A stretch of 64,000 nt of DNA, taken from the NCBI GenBank assembly GCA_003344405.1, contig NOWV01000150.1, positions 123,200-187,199 of the forward strand. Reading direction: 5' to 3'. Numbering within the stretch: position 1 is the stretch's first letter; each line of letters begins with the position of its first letter. This document shows positions 37,265-49,685 of the stretch, piece by piece. The stretch comes from Trichoplax sp. H2 (lineage: Eukaryota; Placozoa; Uniplacotomia; Trichoplacea). The notes below the pieces were generated by a model that saw nothing but the letters and a program-made list of their open reading frames with translations, was not told the DNA's origin and searched no databases. The position numbers were made by a program, and so were the translations under genes.

Positions 37265-40200
37265 CTTTGCAAGTTAATCCGTCTCCTATATACCCAGGAT
37301 TGCAGTAACAGCTATAGGAACCTATGGAATTATGACACATATCATTCTGATCGCAGCTGTGCATGGCCAGATCACATTCATTTTGATCTTGATGTTTTAC
37401 AGAATAATATTATGATTAATACGGTGCCGTTATTGATTATGCAATTAGTGATCTATCCATTCACTAATTACTGGTCGTGCACAGAAATTTTTAGTAAAAG
37501 CCTGACTATTACATCACGTATTGTACGAAGTATTAATTATTTATATACGTGTTTCGTCTTAAAAGAGTGGCATTTGAACCCTGGTTTGCATTGACAGATA
37601 AACGAAACATTCCTATTATGGCAAACTGCATTTTCATGACATGTGTGATTTCCAGCCACGCACTCATTGACATCTTCAATAAAATGCATGAAAAATTACT
37701 AATATTCTGTGGAGTATAGGCTTGAGTTGTAGCATAGAATATCTAATTTTGGCTAAAGACTTATATTCAACCCCTTCGATTTCAAATGCTATTAGAATTT
37801 TTTATTTTTCGTCGTACCTTGGCATGTAAATCCATCCCCAATATATCCTTTTCTACATCGGCAAATATACGAACTGCTTGTATCAATGCATACAGCGTTC
37901 TCATCGCAACCATGAATTTCAGCTTTACACTCATCAACAGCTGAAATAAGATAAATAAGTTATACCTGTCATCAATTTAAATGTCACTACGTCGGATTAC
38001 TATCTACACAGATCCTAAGCATTGATATGCCACTTTCCTGAATGTAGAATTAAACTACGTGGCACTGTATTTGCTTTGAAAAGGCTACAGATGTCAGAAC
38101 TGGCATGATAAGAAGTTCATACAGTTTCCATAACTATGGTACGAGAGATACAAGGTAATCTCCTTATCAGGTGGATTACGTAATATCAAAATACTTTAAA
38201 TCTGATCTAAATCTATAACTCACGCTTAATCATATTATATTAGTACTACCAGTAAAGTTCCTGTTCAAATGAACGGGTATATGTTATATTCTACGCAAAG
38301 AAAGATATTGAAAGGAAATTTACAGCCAGATTATTTCTTACTACTGTGTATATGCTTTCTCTAGTTTATGACGTGCTTTTTTGGTATTTTGCTATAATAC
38401 CAAGATATTGCCTACTGTAACTATGGTATACTGTAGAGTTAGTATTGCTTATCCTTGTTGCTTCATTCCTCTGAATACATAAAAATTGTAACTTACTAGT
38501 TTTTCCCTATAATAAAATCAAGATACGGCGAAATTGGGGCAAGCATTAGTGCTATTGATAACATGCTAGGTGGAATAAAAACGGACTCTAAATTAGCGCT
38601 CGATAACAATTAGCAATAACAGAATTTCTTCATAAATGAAATCTGCATATATTTACTGGGCTTGTTAGCGGAATACCACTGTAACTTTAGTACTTGTATG
38701 ATATCGATAATATTAAGAAATTTTACTAGCATACCTGTATTACAGCCAATACTAACATCTTCATTGTGGATACAGTAAGTTTGTCTCAAATAGGAATGAG
38801 GACATTGTGCTATATCTTGTTCATAGCCAACACATTTGATATCAGTTAACCAATCATGCCATTTCCGGAGCCATAAAATGCGTTCTTTCTAATAAAGATT
38901 GCTCCACTTGGAAAACCTAATTGTTTACATATCATATCAGCAGAAGTAATGGTAAATCCTCGTTGGCAAACAGTTCCCCAGATGCTATCATATTTGATTA
39001 TTAAGACGTCCTATGGAAAGATCACCACCAACTAGTCTGGCTTCCACATTACGGGCTTTATTGAGAAAATCGTGGTAGATTAGTTAGCTATTAGGGCGCA
39101 AAGGTCTGAATATGTATATGTGATTTACGATTATAGCAAGATACGCCAACGTCTTCCAAATGTGAACAATCATGGAAACCCCACCTATTATGATCACAGT
39201 TTGCCAAAGCTGATTCATTTCCACTACATGCGACGTTATCAAGCCAGATTGGTCCAGTTCCTTTTCCATAAGAGTGCATATAATAATTCGCACGTACGAA
39301 TCCAATTGTTGACAAACTACTTTGGCATCGGCATTTTGAAATTGGTCATCACAGACAGTACCCCAAACATTGTTATGATAAATTTCGACGCATCCTGTTG
39401 AGAAAGTGAAAGTATTGCCGGTGGCAGGTGTACCAGCAAGACGAATGTCGCCCTCCTTCGGTACGATATTTGCTGTAAAGACCAATTAAAAGCAAAATTA
39501 GATATCTTGCCGTGAAATATAATAATACTACCGACAATACTTAATAATTATATTCCGAGGTAGTTTGATATTGAATCGGTAAATTAAAAAAATTCAGATT
39601 ATTATTATCGTAGTATTATGGCTTACTTCAAAGCTAATTTACATTTAAAATGGTTATCGATTGGTACGTAATGCCTATAACAAGATCATCTGCTTTAGAC
39701 TTTGTTTCAACGTCCTTAGCTGGTTATCAGATTATAGAGATACATGGATGAGCAAATCTACCTCATAATTTTAAAGCGATGTAACTGTAAAACTGATTAT
39801 TTATTAGCTAGTAGATTTTAGATTGGAGCACTTATAATATCGTCAGCTGAAACTATTACAAACCGGTAGTCTTCGTAACTATACTTTATTGTAAAACAAT
39901 ACAGTATCTTTTTATCTTATCGATGCACTGTATCGATAGCTAATTGACCCGGTTATAAGCAACAGTACTAATCTAATATTAATCAGCATCGTTAATGGAT
40001 TTTAGGGTTACTGAAATATGCGATAATTCATAAAGCTCAACAAAATTTTGTATGCTTGGTTATTGTGTTAGATATAAGTAATGCGGCAAAAATATTACAC
40101 TTACCGCATCGATCAGATTTTACCGAAATATCGTATATCGCTTGTAGATTGAAAGTGACGAGTTCCGATAAAAAGAAGCTAGAAATTATGTGAAATAAGT

Positions 40201-42934
40201 AATGTAGCTCAAATATTAAATATTCGAATCGTAAATGTTTACATTCTCTAAGATTTATTAGTCTTTGAAAAATGTAACAGTTCTAGTTAATACTCTCAAA
40301 AGGTTACCAAGGAGTGCAGAAAATCGGGGAATTGTGATACTATGCCCTGTGAAGCCCAGGCGAGAAGTTAATGTTAACATGGTACCATCGCTGCCCGCTG
40401 TTGCCAGAAAGTGTATAAATTCTATTTGAATAGCCAAATAGGGATAGATCGCCAATTCCCTCCCCATATCTGTTGTAACAAAATGTATGGCAGAATATGT
40501 TAAATGCATAGATAGAAGGACTTGCGATAATAAATTGATATCCGGTCGGTTTTCCCGATGCTTCGGTGTATAGATAATAACCTGTGCGCATCAAATACGA
40601 TATGCTGTTAGCTGACGTACTGAATATTTCGTGTATATATATTAATATTGAAGTCACTAATTTATTTCTAACTAAGAAAAAGTATTCAACTTGGACACTT
40701 AAAATTTATTTTATAGTAGCAACGAGAAAACTGAAGTAATCTTCTAGCTAAAAATGCAAATTAAATGAAGACCCGATGGCATCGTCAATTTTATTTGTAG
40801 CATTTATGTAATTTTGTCAGCAAGCTCACAAATTTACTGTGTGGTATAGTAATAGTTACGCTATAGATATTTCAGTCACGGTGACGTTTAATCATATATA
40901 CTGCAGTAAAGCATTCGACGAAATTTTCAAAACAATTATATACGTTTTACTTTATGCTGTTTAGATTTGATGATAAAGTAGTACAAACCTGCTGGAGTGC
41001 CTAAAGTATGATCATTATTTGGACCAGTATTGGAAGTTGGTGTTTTTCCTTTATTTCTAGTCCAACGGACCCTGTTGCTAGTGCCATTTGCTGGATTTTG
41101 CCATTTGCAAATGCTCATTTCGAAATTACAACTTAAAGCAGTTGTATTCACTACGGTACAAAAGGTGTAATTAGCGTAAAGTATTCTTCACATTGATTAT
41201 GAGCAATAACTCTAAATACATTTGTCGTATCCTGACATGTGTTACTTAGTGTATAAGATATTCTAAGTGTATCACATCAGCTAAGCTGGTAAATTTAAAT
41301 AAAAATGAAAAGATGAAAATGCTTTTGTTATACTAATTTTCTCTACCTGAGTTTGCAACAGCTTCGTTATGTCGTCGTTTGCATCATAAATATTAAACCT
41401 TTATGAAAATGAAATTATTTATTTTGCAAAGAAGGATATATGGCTTCTAAATTGTTGCCAAATACTGCTGAATTAAATATTTAACATTTTTCACAATAAT
41501 TGTCAATTAGAGTAAGAGATATTAACAGCTTACAGTCTTGGCAGTATCTGCCGGCAATAATTGGAGGGCAGCTACATTGAATTGCATTGGTTGCCTGGTT
41601 AGCTGTGCAGACGCCATTAGTAAGACAGGTAGTAGATGTGCAGTATTCTCCTATGGCAATAAAGACAGGATAAAATGTGAAGCGATTGATGTAATTATTT
41701 ATTTATGATTGATTAATATTCTACAATCTCTAGCTAAAGCGTTAAATTTGTGGTGATAACAAATTTAGTACGGTAATAGACATCGATTTTTGAAGTATTA
41801 GATATGACATCTTAGTATACACTGTATAGTTACCGTACATTTACTTCAGGGATTACTTTTATTTACTGATACTTTATGCTGTCATTTTAATTGTAGCATA
41901 ACAACTTTTAATTGCATCTTAATTAATGCATTAGACTTTCAAAGTCTACCTTCTGCTTGAGTAACTATTGATCTAGTATAATCACTACGAGTATTTACGA
42001 GTCAATAGTAATCGCATGTACTCGTAATCGAGTATTTAAATTCATAAGTACGTATATTACAGCGTTTTCCAGTATATGTTGGAGCGCAATCACATTTGTA
42101 AGTGCTATTTTGAATGGTACAGTTGCTACCGAAGCAAGGATTTTTATAGCAAGGATCACCCTCTAAAAATAAATAGATGATCAAGAGGGATAAATTAAAG
42201 CTGCAAGATTAATATAGTTTTAATGATCCACCTTAAAGAGATTTATTAGCATTTTACTCTGTAAAATATTAGGTTGTATTGTAAAAGCATGTTTCTTTCA
42301 TAAACTACCGTATTACTTAAATTCGTTACTTATTGTAGTATTTCCAGCTGATTTAGGTACGGCATCATTAAGAAGTAATCTTGTGTCACGTTAGAGATTC
42401 GCTCAATTTTAATAACTCAGACTTTGAGTTAGACGTTTGCGAGCCTAAGGGGTTATAAAACCTAAACACTACACTTATATAGGTATAGTAAAGCCCATAA
42501 TTACGGTTGCTTAACATAAAAATGAGAATTTGATATTTGTATGGCCGAAAAGCATTCTATATTACTCGATAAATATCGTAAAACAATAGTATTTCATCAT
42601 TTCAAAATACTGTTATCACAGATTATGGAAATATCTTCGTCATGATTGCAGCTAGTTTTTCCCGAATAGGAATGAGGACATGTAGCAACATTACTTTCAT
42701 CGCCTCTGCAGGAAACATGAGAGAGCCAGACTTTACCTCTCTCCAGGCCATAGTAATTTCCATTAAGAAAGTTTACTGCGGCGTTCATAAATCCTAACTG
42801 TTTACAGATAACATCGGCGGATTCTATGGTAAAGCCTTTTTGGCAGATTGTACCCCAAGTGTTATTATAATGAACTTCAATACGCCCAAACGAATACTCA
42901 TCCCCGTCAGCTATTCGAACCGAAACGCTGGTTG
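37265..42934 (-). pseudogene. Gene 3 N-terminal module exons: SRCR, EGF, EGF, MAM, SRCR, SRCR, EGF x3
   Basis: In transcript order: 42611-42934 SRCR (intact), 42052-42162 EGF, 41534-41650 EGF, 40989-41150 and about 40355-40581 (first two MAM pieces), 39129-39472 SRCR, 38735-39055 SRCR, 37818-37940 EGF, about 37571-37672 EGF, 37265-37387 EGF. Phase-1 boundaries agree with the genes 1 and 5 layout. Damage: the second MAM piece has no recognisable donor and the third MAM piece is missing here; the SRCR at 39129 has lost one base in the VCQQLGF stretch (near 39305); the SRCR at 38735 has two frameshifts; the middle EGF lacks the G-x-G-x-x-C end and its donor. Four of ten modules are broken, which supports pseudogene status for the 5' half of gene 3. 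All modules are homologous to those of genes 1, 2 and 5. Confidence 0.75.
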
Positions 42935-43068
42935 CTAGACGTGGTCACAGAATTGCAAAATCAGTAAACTTAGCAATAGGGACTTGTTTCATTGTACCAT
43001 CTAAAATAAATATAGCAGAATTGGAAGATTTTATCATTTAATCACACACCATCATGGCATGTTACACT

Positions 43069-44703
43069 CATTATGTTCTCTATCGCGACCCTAATTCCTA
43101 GACATTACCAGTCTATCATACATAACATCCTCCTTCCTCAGAAACAAAACATATTTATTTTTTATATCAATAAATTGTATTCACTGCACCTAAGCTTAAC
43201 ATTCAAAGGTCTTGTCTGACTGAATACATTCCGTGCCAGCCTATTAATTAATTATTAAATTACTCTAATACATAGTCCTCGAGTTCCTTGGTAACTTTGT
43301 ATTACGACCCGATCTCGTGCTCGGTCTTCTGGTTACTGATGCTGACGTTTCTTGTCCTTTGTTGTCAGTTATATTCTGACTTTGCTCCGTTTCCCTTTCC
43401 GAAAAACTATCTATTAGTTCCTCTGTGACCGCGTAGTCATGATTTGGTACTTTCCTAATATGCTTTCGGTTACGTCTATAAATAACACCATCTAGTGATT
43501 GCAGTATATACGATCGAGGTGAATTATGTAACTTTAGTACCCTAGCACGTATCCATGCGCCTTTAAGCCGCATGACTACTTAGTCTCCTTCTTTCAGAAG
43601 CGACAAATCTCTGCCACTGCGACGATCGTAGTATCTTTTAGATAGCTCTTGTCTTTTCTTAAGCATCAATGGGATGTTTAAATTATGTGCTATAGGAAGT
43701 AATACTTTTGCAGTAGCCGGTAGGAAAGCTTTTAATCTTCTTCCCAGAAACATTTGAGCTGGAGATCGTCCTATATCTAGAGGAGTATTTCTATAGTCTA
43801 GTATTGCTCGATGTGGATCTTTGTTTTTTCGTAGGATGTTCTTTACAGTCTGCACTGTTCTTTCCGCTTGTCCGTTACCTTGCGGGTAATTTGGGCTACT
43901 TGAAGTATGTTTGAATCCATACTGTTCCATAAAGCGTCTAAAGTTCTCTGAATTAAATTGCGGCCCATTATCACTGACGATCTCGTTCTGTATTCCATAT
44001 CTAGAAAACAAACCCTTCGGGCATGTTATCGTCGCTTCGCTATTTAGGCTTTCGAGTCGTAGGAATTCCGGTCATTTAGAATAATAGTCGATGACTAATA
44101 AAAAATGTCTTCCTTGAAACTCAAATAAATCTACACCTAATTTAGACCATGGTCTCTCGGGCATTTGAGGCATTATCATTGGCTCTCTGGCCGGCATCTT
44201 TTGATATTGAGCACATATATGACACGACTTCACCAAGTTTTCCATGTCTAGTGACATCCCTCTCACAGTATATCTCTTGACATACTTTTGCACTTAACTA
44301 TACCCTGATGTGAATGATGAATAATTTCCAACATGCGCTTTTGTAACGCTCTTACTCTTTGAAAATAATTTGCATCCCAATTCATTCTCGGGCAATTTCC
44401 CATAACCCCTTCCATATTCTTTTACTTCTGACACCACGTTATGTTCTCTATCGCGACCCTAGGTCAATCATGCGATACTCGGTTAGACACAGCAAAGTAG
44501 CCTGATGCGTGGAGTACACTTCTTTATTCTGGTTTGCGTTTCCCACAAGTGATATATATATATTACATACGTAATTAGTAAATTACTAGTGAACGTATTG
44601 ATACAGTTACGATATTAGTATCATACGGTTATCTTATCAGCTAGGCAGCTATGCAATTTATCAGCCCTAATTCCTAGACATTACCAATCTATCATACATA
44701 ACA
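43069..44703 (-). mobile_element. Internally deleted Ty3/gypsy LTR retrotransposon
   Basis: 1,635 bp, reading on the minus strand. 5' LTR: 44437-44703 (starts TGTTATGTATG). Primer-binding site: 44425-44436 (TGGTGTCAGAAG). Polypurine tract: 43128-43139 (GAGGAAGGAGGA). 3' LTR: 43069-43127, only 59 bp because about 208 bp were lost between CCCTA motifs. Target duplication ACACT at 43064-43068 and 44704-44708. The interior keeps only the end of pol: integrase zinc finger (CHIC at about 44230), catalytic core with D, SDNGPQF and NGQAER motifs (44293-43580), and a C-terminal segment to 43265. Gag, protease and reverse transcriptase are missing. In-frame stops split the integrase (near 44070 and 43579). 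It is a non-autonomous, decayed copy. Confidence 0.88.
44437..44703 (-). repeat. 5' LTR of the Ty3/gypsy element
   Basis: About 267 bp between the target duplication and the primer-binding site. It begins TGTTATG and ends CATAACG on the minus strand, an imperfect terminal inversion. The partner LTR at 43069-43127 keeps only both ends. Confidence 0.8.
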
Positions 44704-45745
44704 ACACTAATATCCTCGGAATGAGCGCAGTTATGATTTCCCCAGCCATTATTGGTACAATTCATTAGGGAAGGCTCAGTGCCGAGGCAACTAATATCAC
44801 CTAACCAAATTTGTCCGGTTCCTGCTCCGTAGATATTACCAAAAGTAATTACTCCTAGGAAACCTAATTGTTTGCAGACGACTTCTGCATTGGTATAAGT
44901 AGATCCATCATCGCATACAGTTCCAAACATCGCTGTGGTAGATTTCAACTCTTCCTGAAAAGTAATTCGAACCACCAACTAAGCGAATTGTACCTTCTCT
45001 GGCTGTTGCGATACGAAATTAATATCAGCATATCAATAACAGGCGATCTTTCTGACCTAGGTAGCGTTAGTGTGATCACTCATCTTCAATTTAAGTTTGA
45101 ATTTAATAAACACATCGGGCATGCATACTACGTTACAATACTTTAGCAATGCAATAAAACTATTAAAAACAGCATAACAATTATAATGTAATTCATTACA
45201 TGGAGCATAAATTTAAATTTTATTCGGTATGATGCGCAAAATACGGTACGATAGTCAATAATACTAAATTGTTGGATTATCATTCAATGTACGGATAACT
45301 GTAGAGAAAATCTTAAGTTTTAGAGATGATTTTGAACAAATGTATTGACTGGTATGGGAAGCACTGATACCTCGAAATTTCAGGTTATACGAAGAAAATT
45401 TAAGCGGTATGCTCCAGCATGTCTATTAATTTACTTATATTATAATTTTGTGGGTATTGTTCTTTAATACCTTCAGGTTGGAATTCAGAAGTTGCTGCTA
45501 GATTCAATTATTTGACAATATAAAAATTAAGAAATCGAAAGTCATTAATTCATACTTCCAAATAGACCCTAGTGAACACTAATTTCACATACTCTGATAT
45601 CAAATGCAGTGGCATATCGCTTTTACAGTAAGAAGAATATAATTATACTATACAAAATGCGGTATACAAAAACAGATAGTCTGAGTTTATGATACCATCA
45701 ATGATTAACTCTCCTATGTCCTTCTCTGATAATATAACAACTTAC

Positions 45746-45828
45746 AATAGGGTTCTAGTGAGCTTGATATATCATCAATTTGTAATGTCACCGGTAAAAC
45801 TGGTTCCAGCAACTCCTACAAACCTTAT
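45746..45828 (-). pseudogene. Orphan third MAM exon
   Basis: 83 bases reading IRFVGVAGTSFTGDIT after an ATTAG acceptor, then a one-base insertion (ACAAATTGATGAT where ACAATTGATGAT is expected) that shifts the conserved IDDI motif. The exact equivalent in gene 2 is 82 bases (24442-24523). No MAM first or second piece lies upstream; instead a truncated SEA domain begins 43 bases away, so a deletion joined two unrelated parts. Confidence 0.75.
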
Positions 45829-45870
45829 CTAATGCAATTAATATGTGATATTAAACGAGCACTGCTATTC

Positions 45871-48085
45871 TTATGATTTAGTACCATACGCAGACAAGTT
45901 ACTACTAGAAATGACACCAATCAATTGATTTTGGCTAATGTCAGTATTTCGTTTAAAAACGATATAGCAATCCATAATATTACTTCCTGCTCGGAATCCC
46001 GTAACTACTAATCTTTCAAGATTTTCCTTTGTTGCCATTGATGAGTTGAATGTAGCTGTTAAGGCAGATGTAACTTGCTGCTTGAGCACGCGATATGCTG
46101 TACTGCTGGGATTATTTAATTCTGGTTTGAATGTCCTAGTCAGTCTTAGATTTCCAGAAAAGACCTTCCCACGTTGGCAATGTAAATCAGATTGAAGTTG
46201 AGTTTCTGGCACGGTGGTATCAGAATAATACCCGATCCTACAACTGCAACAGAAGTTGTACTCAAAAATCATGCAATTTGCTTTGTTATTGCAGTTAGTA
46301 TCACCTGTGCTTGTACCAATTTTTCGTGCAATTTAAGCCGTCACCGAAATAATCTGATGCACTTTGACGGTTAAATGATCCAGGCACATTAATACACTGA
46401 GCATTTTTATGACAATGATGCTGATTACTCGTGCACTCATTAATATCGTTGCATTCAATCAAGGTATCACCAAAGTAGCCACTATTACATTGGCAGTAAT
46501 GAGATCCGTAAGTATTAAAGCAATGTGAATTTTTTCACTGTATTCATTAACGTCCTCACAAGTGTAGCCATAACCATCGTCACCGTTGTTGCAAGTGCAT
46601 GTATATGATCCAATAGCATTACTACAAATTGCATTGACAGAACAGGCATGAATATTAGCATGGTATTCATTTATATCGCCATAAGTTATTCTTTTGCCTG
46701 AGTATTCATGATCACATTGGCATACGTATGATCCAATAGTGTTATCGAAGGTAGCGTTATAAGAGCACCGGCGTATTCCTGTGAAGCATTCATCAACATG
46801 GTTGCAAGTTTTACCGTTACCTGAATAGCGAAAAGCCTTGCTTGCATTGGCAAGTATAAGAGCTAATAGTGTTAGAACAATTAGCATTTGGATTGCATTC
46901 TTTGCTTATCAGGCATTCATTGATATCTTCGCAAATAAATCCATCTCCAGAATAACCTATATTACATAAACAACTATATGATCCATTGTTGTTATTGCAG
47001 TAAGCATCGACGGGACAATTGTGACCATTTGAAGAGCATTCTTTGATATCAGTACAGGTCGACCCATTACTGAAGTAGCCCTGTTTACATATACAAGTGT
47101 AAGAGCCATTACTGTTTAAACAATTAGCATTCGCGTCACAGCGATTACTGGTAGAGTATTCATTGATATCTTGACATGCAAATCCGTTTCCCGTGTAGCC
47201 TCCATCACATATACAATTATAAGATCCATGAATATTATTACAGGTGACTTATTACAGGTGGCTTTTGCGCAAGAAATGTGATTACCCCACAATACATTCA
47301 TTGATATCTACGTACGATCTACCATTACCGGTATAACCATGTCTGTAATAGCAAATATAAGAACCAATATTATTAGTACAGTTGACATTGAGATCACATT
47401 GATTATAATCATTTGTGGTACACTCATCTACATCTTTACAAGTAAATCTGTTCCCTGTATAGCCAGTATTGCATATACGAGTATATGTATAAGATCCGTT
47501 AATAGTACCACACGAAGCATTTATAGAACATGAATGAATACTAGTAGCACATTTATTTATATCTGAGCATGATCTACCGCTGCCAATATATCCATTTTTA
47601 TGTCGGCAATTATAAGATCCAACATTGTTGGTACAGTCGGCATTGGAGTCACATTGGTTACTGAAGGTACACTCATCGATATATCCTGATATACAAAGCC
47701 ATTTCCAGTATAGCCTGTATAGCAGTTGCAGGTGTCAGACCCGTTCTTGTTTAAGCAATCAGAAACAACTAAGCATGAATGGTTACCGTAAAGGCATTCA
47801 TTAACATCATTGAATGTTGTTCCATTGCCATGAAAGCTTTGCTTGCATATACAAATATGTGAACCATCAGTATTCATACAATCCGCATTATCACTACATG
47901 AGTTACTAGTAATACATTCATTGATATCTTGGCATCTATATCCATCTCCAGCATAGCCTGGCATACAGGTGCATGTATATGACCCATTCCTATTAAAGCA
48001 GTAAGAATTGCTTGAATACATACATATTGGTATCTGTTAAGCATTCATTAATTTTCGAGCTAGTTGTTCCATTAGCTTAACATAG
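45871..48085 (-). pseudogene. Relic 4: decayed EGF array and truncated SEA domain
   Basis: A fifth copy of the family's 3' module. EGF segments can be read in pieces (about 47557-48021, 47116-47533, 46459-46887) but with repeated frame changes, lost cysteines and altered D-I-N-E-C starts. An EGF end and an SEA domain (45871-46272, motif GSN) stay open for 133 codons, then stop at SAYGTKS. The three EGFs and membrane span that follow SEA in genes 1, 2, 3 and 5 are missing. No splice-supported N-terminal exons were found. Probably not expressed as a protein. Confidence 0.8.
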
Positions 48086-48439
48086 CTTGATGATTGCACT
48101 ATATAAACTAGTACTACGATAAAGAAGGAGAAGGAGATGTGACAGTATACGTCATTGTATGTACATTCGTATGGTTCATAGTATTAGATGTGTTGCTTAT
48201 GACTTGGTACGCTTTAAATATGAATACTGTATTAAAGTATTAGGGATAAATAGTCATTATGATAACGTTTGATATACAACATATATAATCACTGGATAAG
48301 AGACCAGCTGCGACAGATGTACATGTATGAGCAAGGAGTAGGACAGGCTCTTAAATAAAGACTTACCTAAAACCGTTACAGAGTTATTGCCAAAAAAGTT
48401 GTCGGATGTTATCACTAAGTATCGGCATAAAATTTGTAT

Positions 48440-48745
48440 TAGTGGAAATCGCTAGCCACTTATTTGGCCTTTAGGATAAGTAAATAGAGAATCAGTTGCA
48501 TTGATCATCCATAACTGACCAAAATTATAATATATATCTAAGATTCCGTGGAATTAATATCTATATAGCTTCCATCTGGTCGCTCAAAATCATCTTTCAT
48601 ATTGTTTTTCCAAGTATATAGTAATCCTGCTGTGGTACCTTTAATTTCCTCGGGCCCATTAAATGCCACAGTCAGTATCTAGGTTAACAAAGTCACTTCG
48701 ACAGATAATCCTGATGCTATTGGATGCTTTAGCTACTTCTACGTT
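48440..48745 (-). pseudogene. Relic of a VWD domain belonging to relic 4
   Basis: The minus strand still reads [12 protein letters not shown], a stop where the others have Q, then [20 protein letters not shown] and DDFERPDGSYIDINSTES. This aligns with the second half of the VWD domain in genes 1, 3 and 5. More stops follow. It shows that relic 4 once had the full NIDO-AMOP-VWD core; no NIDO or AMOP remnant was seen. Confidence 0.8.
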
Positions 48746-48934
48746 GGTAAATGTATGATCTCCATTCTCAGACCGGTAGGCACTAGTGTATTACTGATAG
48801 CATTGATACATGATGGAACGTATTGGAAATACCAGGTAAGCATATTACAGTACAGTGTACTGTATGGTACTCGCAGGAAATTTCAACTTATTTCTCACTT
48901 GCAATCTATCGTATTTTTCTAAGATAATCTACGG

Positions 48935-49100
48935 ACAATCTACAGCATCTTTAATTGCTTGTGCACATATAAATTATGTAAATGGGTCAGATAATTTCAG
49001 TATCTTTAATTGTATGCGCACAGTACGGTAAATTATGTAAACTAGTCATATAAATAGGTAAGATAAGCTACAGCATCTTTAATTGCATACGGACACGTAA
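48935..49100. repeat. Short diverged tandem repeat (about three copies)
   Basis: The phrase CAGCATCTTTAATTGC (variants CAGTATCTTTAATTGT, CAGCATCTTTAATTGC) recurs three times, each followed by a variant of GCACATATAAATTATGTAAA. Spacing is about 60-75 bases and the copies have diverged. Confidence 0.6.
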
Positions 49101-49304
49101 ATGGGCATCGAATACCTATATTGCACGAAAGGAAAATATTATGAGCACGATTAAACCGTATTTTATTGAGATTCTGACAAACACCTCAAAACAATTTGAG
49201 GTATATTTGAAATGAAACAATGAATTACGTCGCCAATATACATCTATACATCATTAGACTGTATAAACAAGGTTGAACGAACATGGCATATTTTTGATAC
49301 TGGT

Positions 49305-49685
49305 ACTTGAATAGACGTATCACTGTTTACCTATGCAATTCCCAATATCAAACAAATAAAGTACGTAAGAACGATGGGAAAACTTCTCAACCAATATGCT
49401 GTATATAATAATAATCGGACATAAATATTAAAATATTGAATAGACCTATTACAATCTACCCTATGCAGCTCAAACATCAAGCAAATAAAGAAAGTATAAA
49501 ATTATGAGGAAGTTTCTCAGCCAACATAAACCGACATACTATATTTATTTATTAATAACTGTACAGTATACGCGTATACTGTAAGTGTTAAAATATTAAG
49601 TAGACTTGTTACAGTGTACCCAATGGGTCAAAAATATCAAATAAGGTTATAGAATAATGAGAAAACCTCTCAACAAACAGAAGTA
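49305..49685. repeat. Diverged tandem repeat, unit about 130-160 bp, three copies
   Basis: Three copies share, in order, TATTGAATAGAC-like, CCTATGCA-like, CAAATAAAG and ATGAGAAAACTTCTCAACCA-like segments (starts near 49309, 49438 and 49599). No coding potential. The third copy is preceded by a GTATACGCGTATAC palindrome. Confidence 0.55.

Larger units (their letters stand above)
43050..45002 (-). pseudogene. SRCR exon split by an LTR retrotransposon
   Basis: The SRCR coding sequence runs from 45002 (AREGTIRLVGG after an AG acceptor) to 44704 (HNCAHSEDISV). It continues at 43068-43050 (VTCHDG, then a GTGTGT donor). The two parts join exactly if one copy of the 5-base repeat AGTGT is removed. 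A one-base loss near the YHS/FGTVC stretch also breaks the frame, so the exon was damaged both by insertion and by point decay. Confidence 0.85.
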
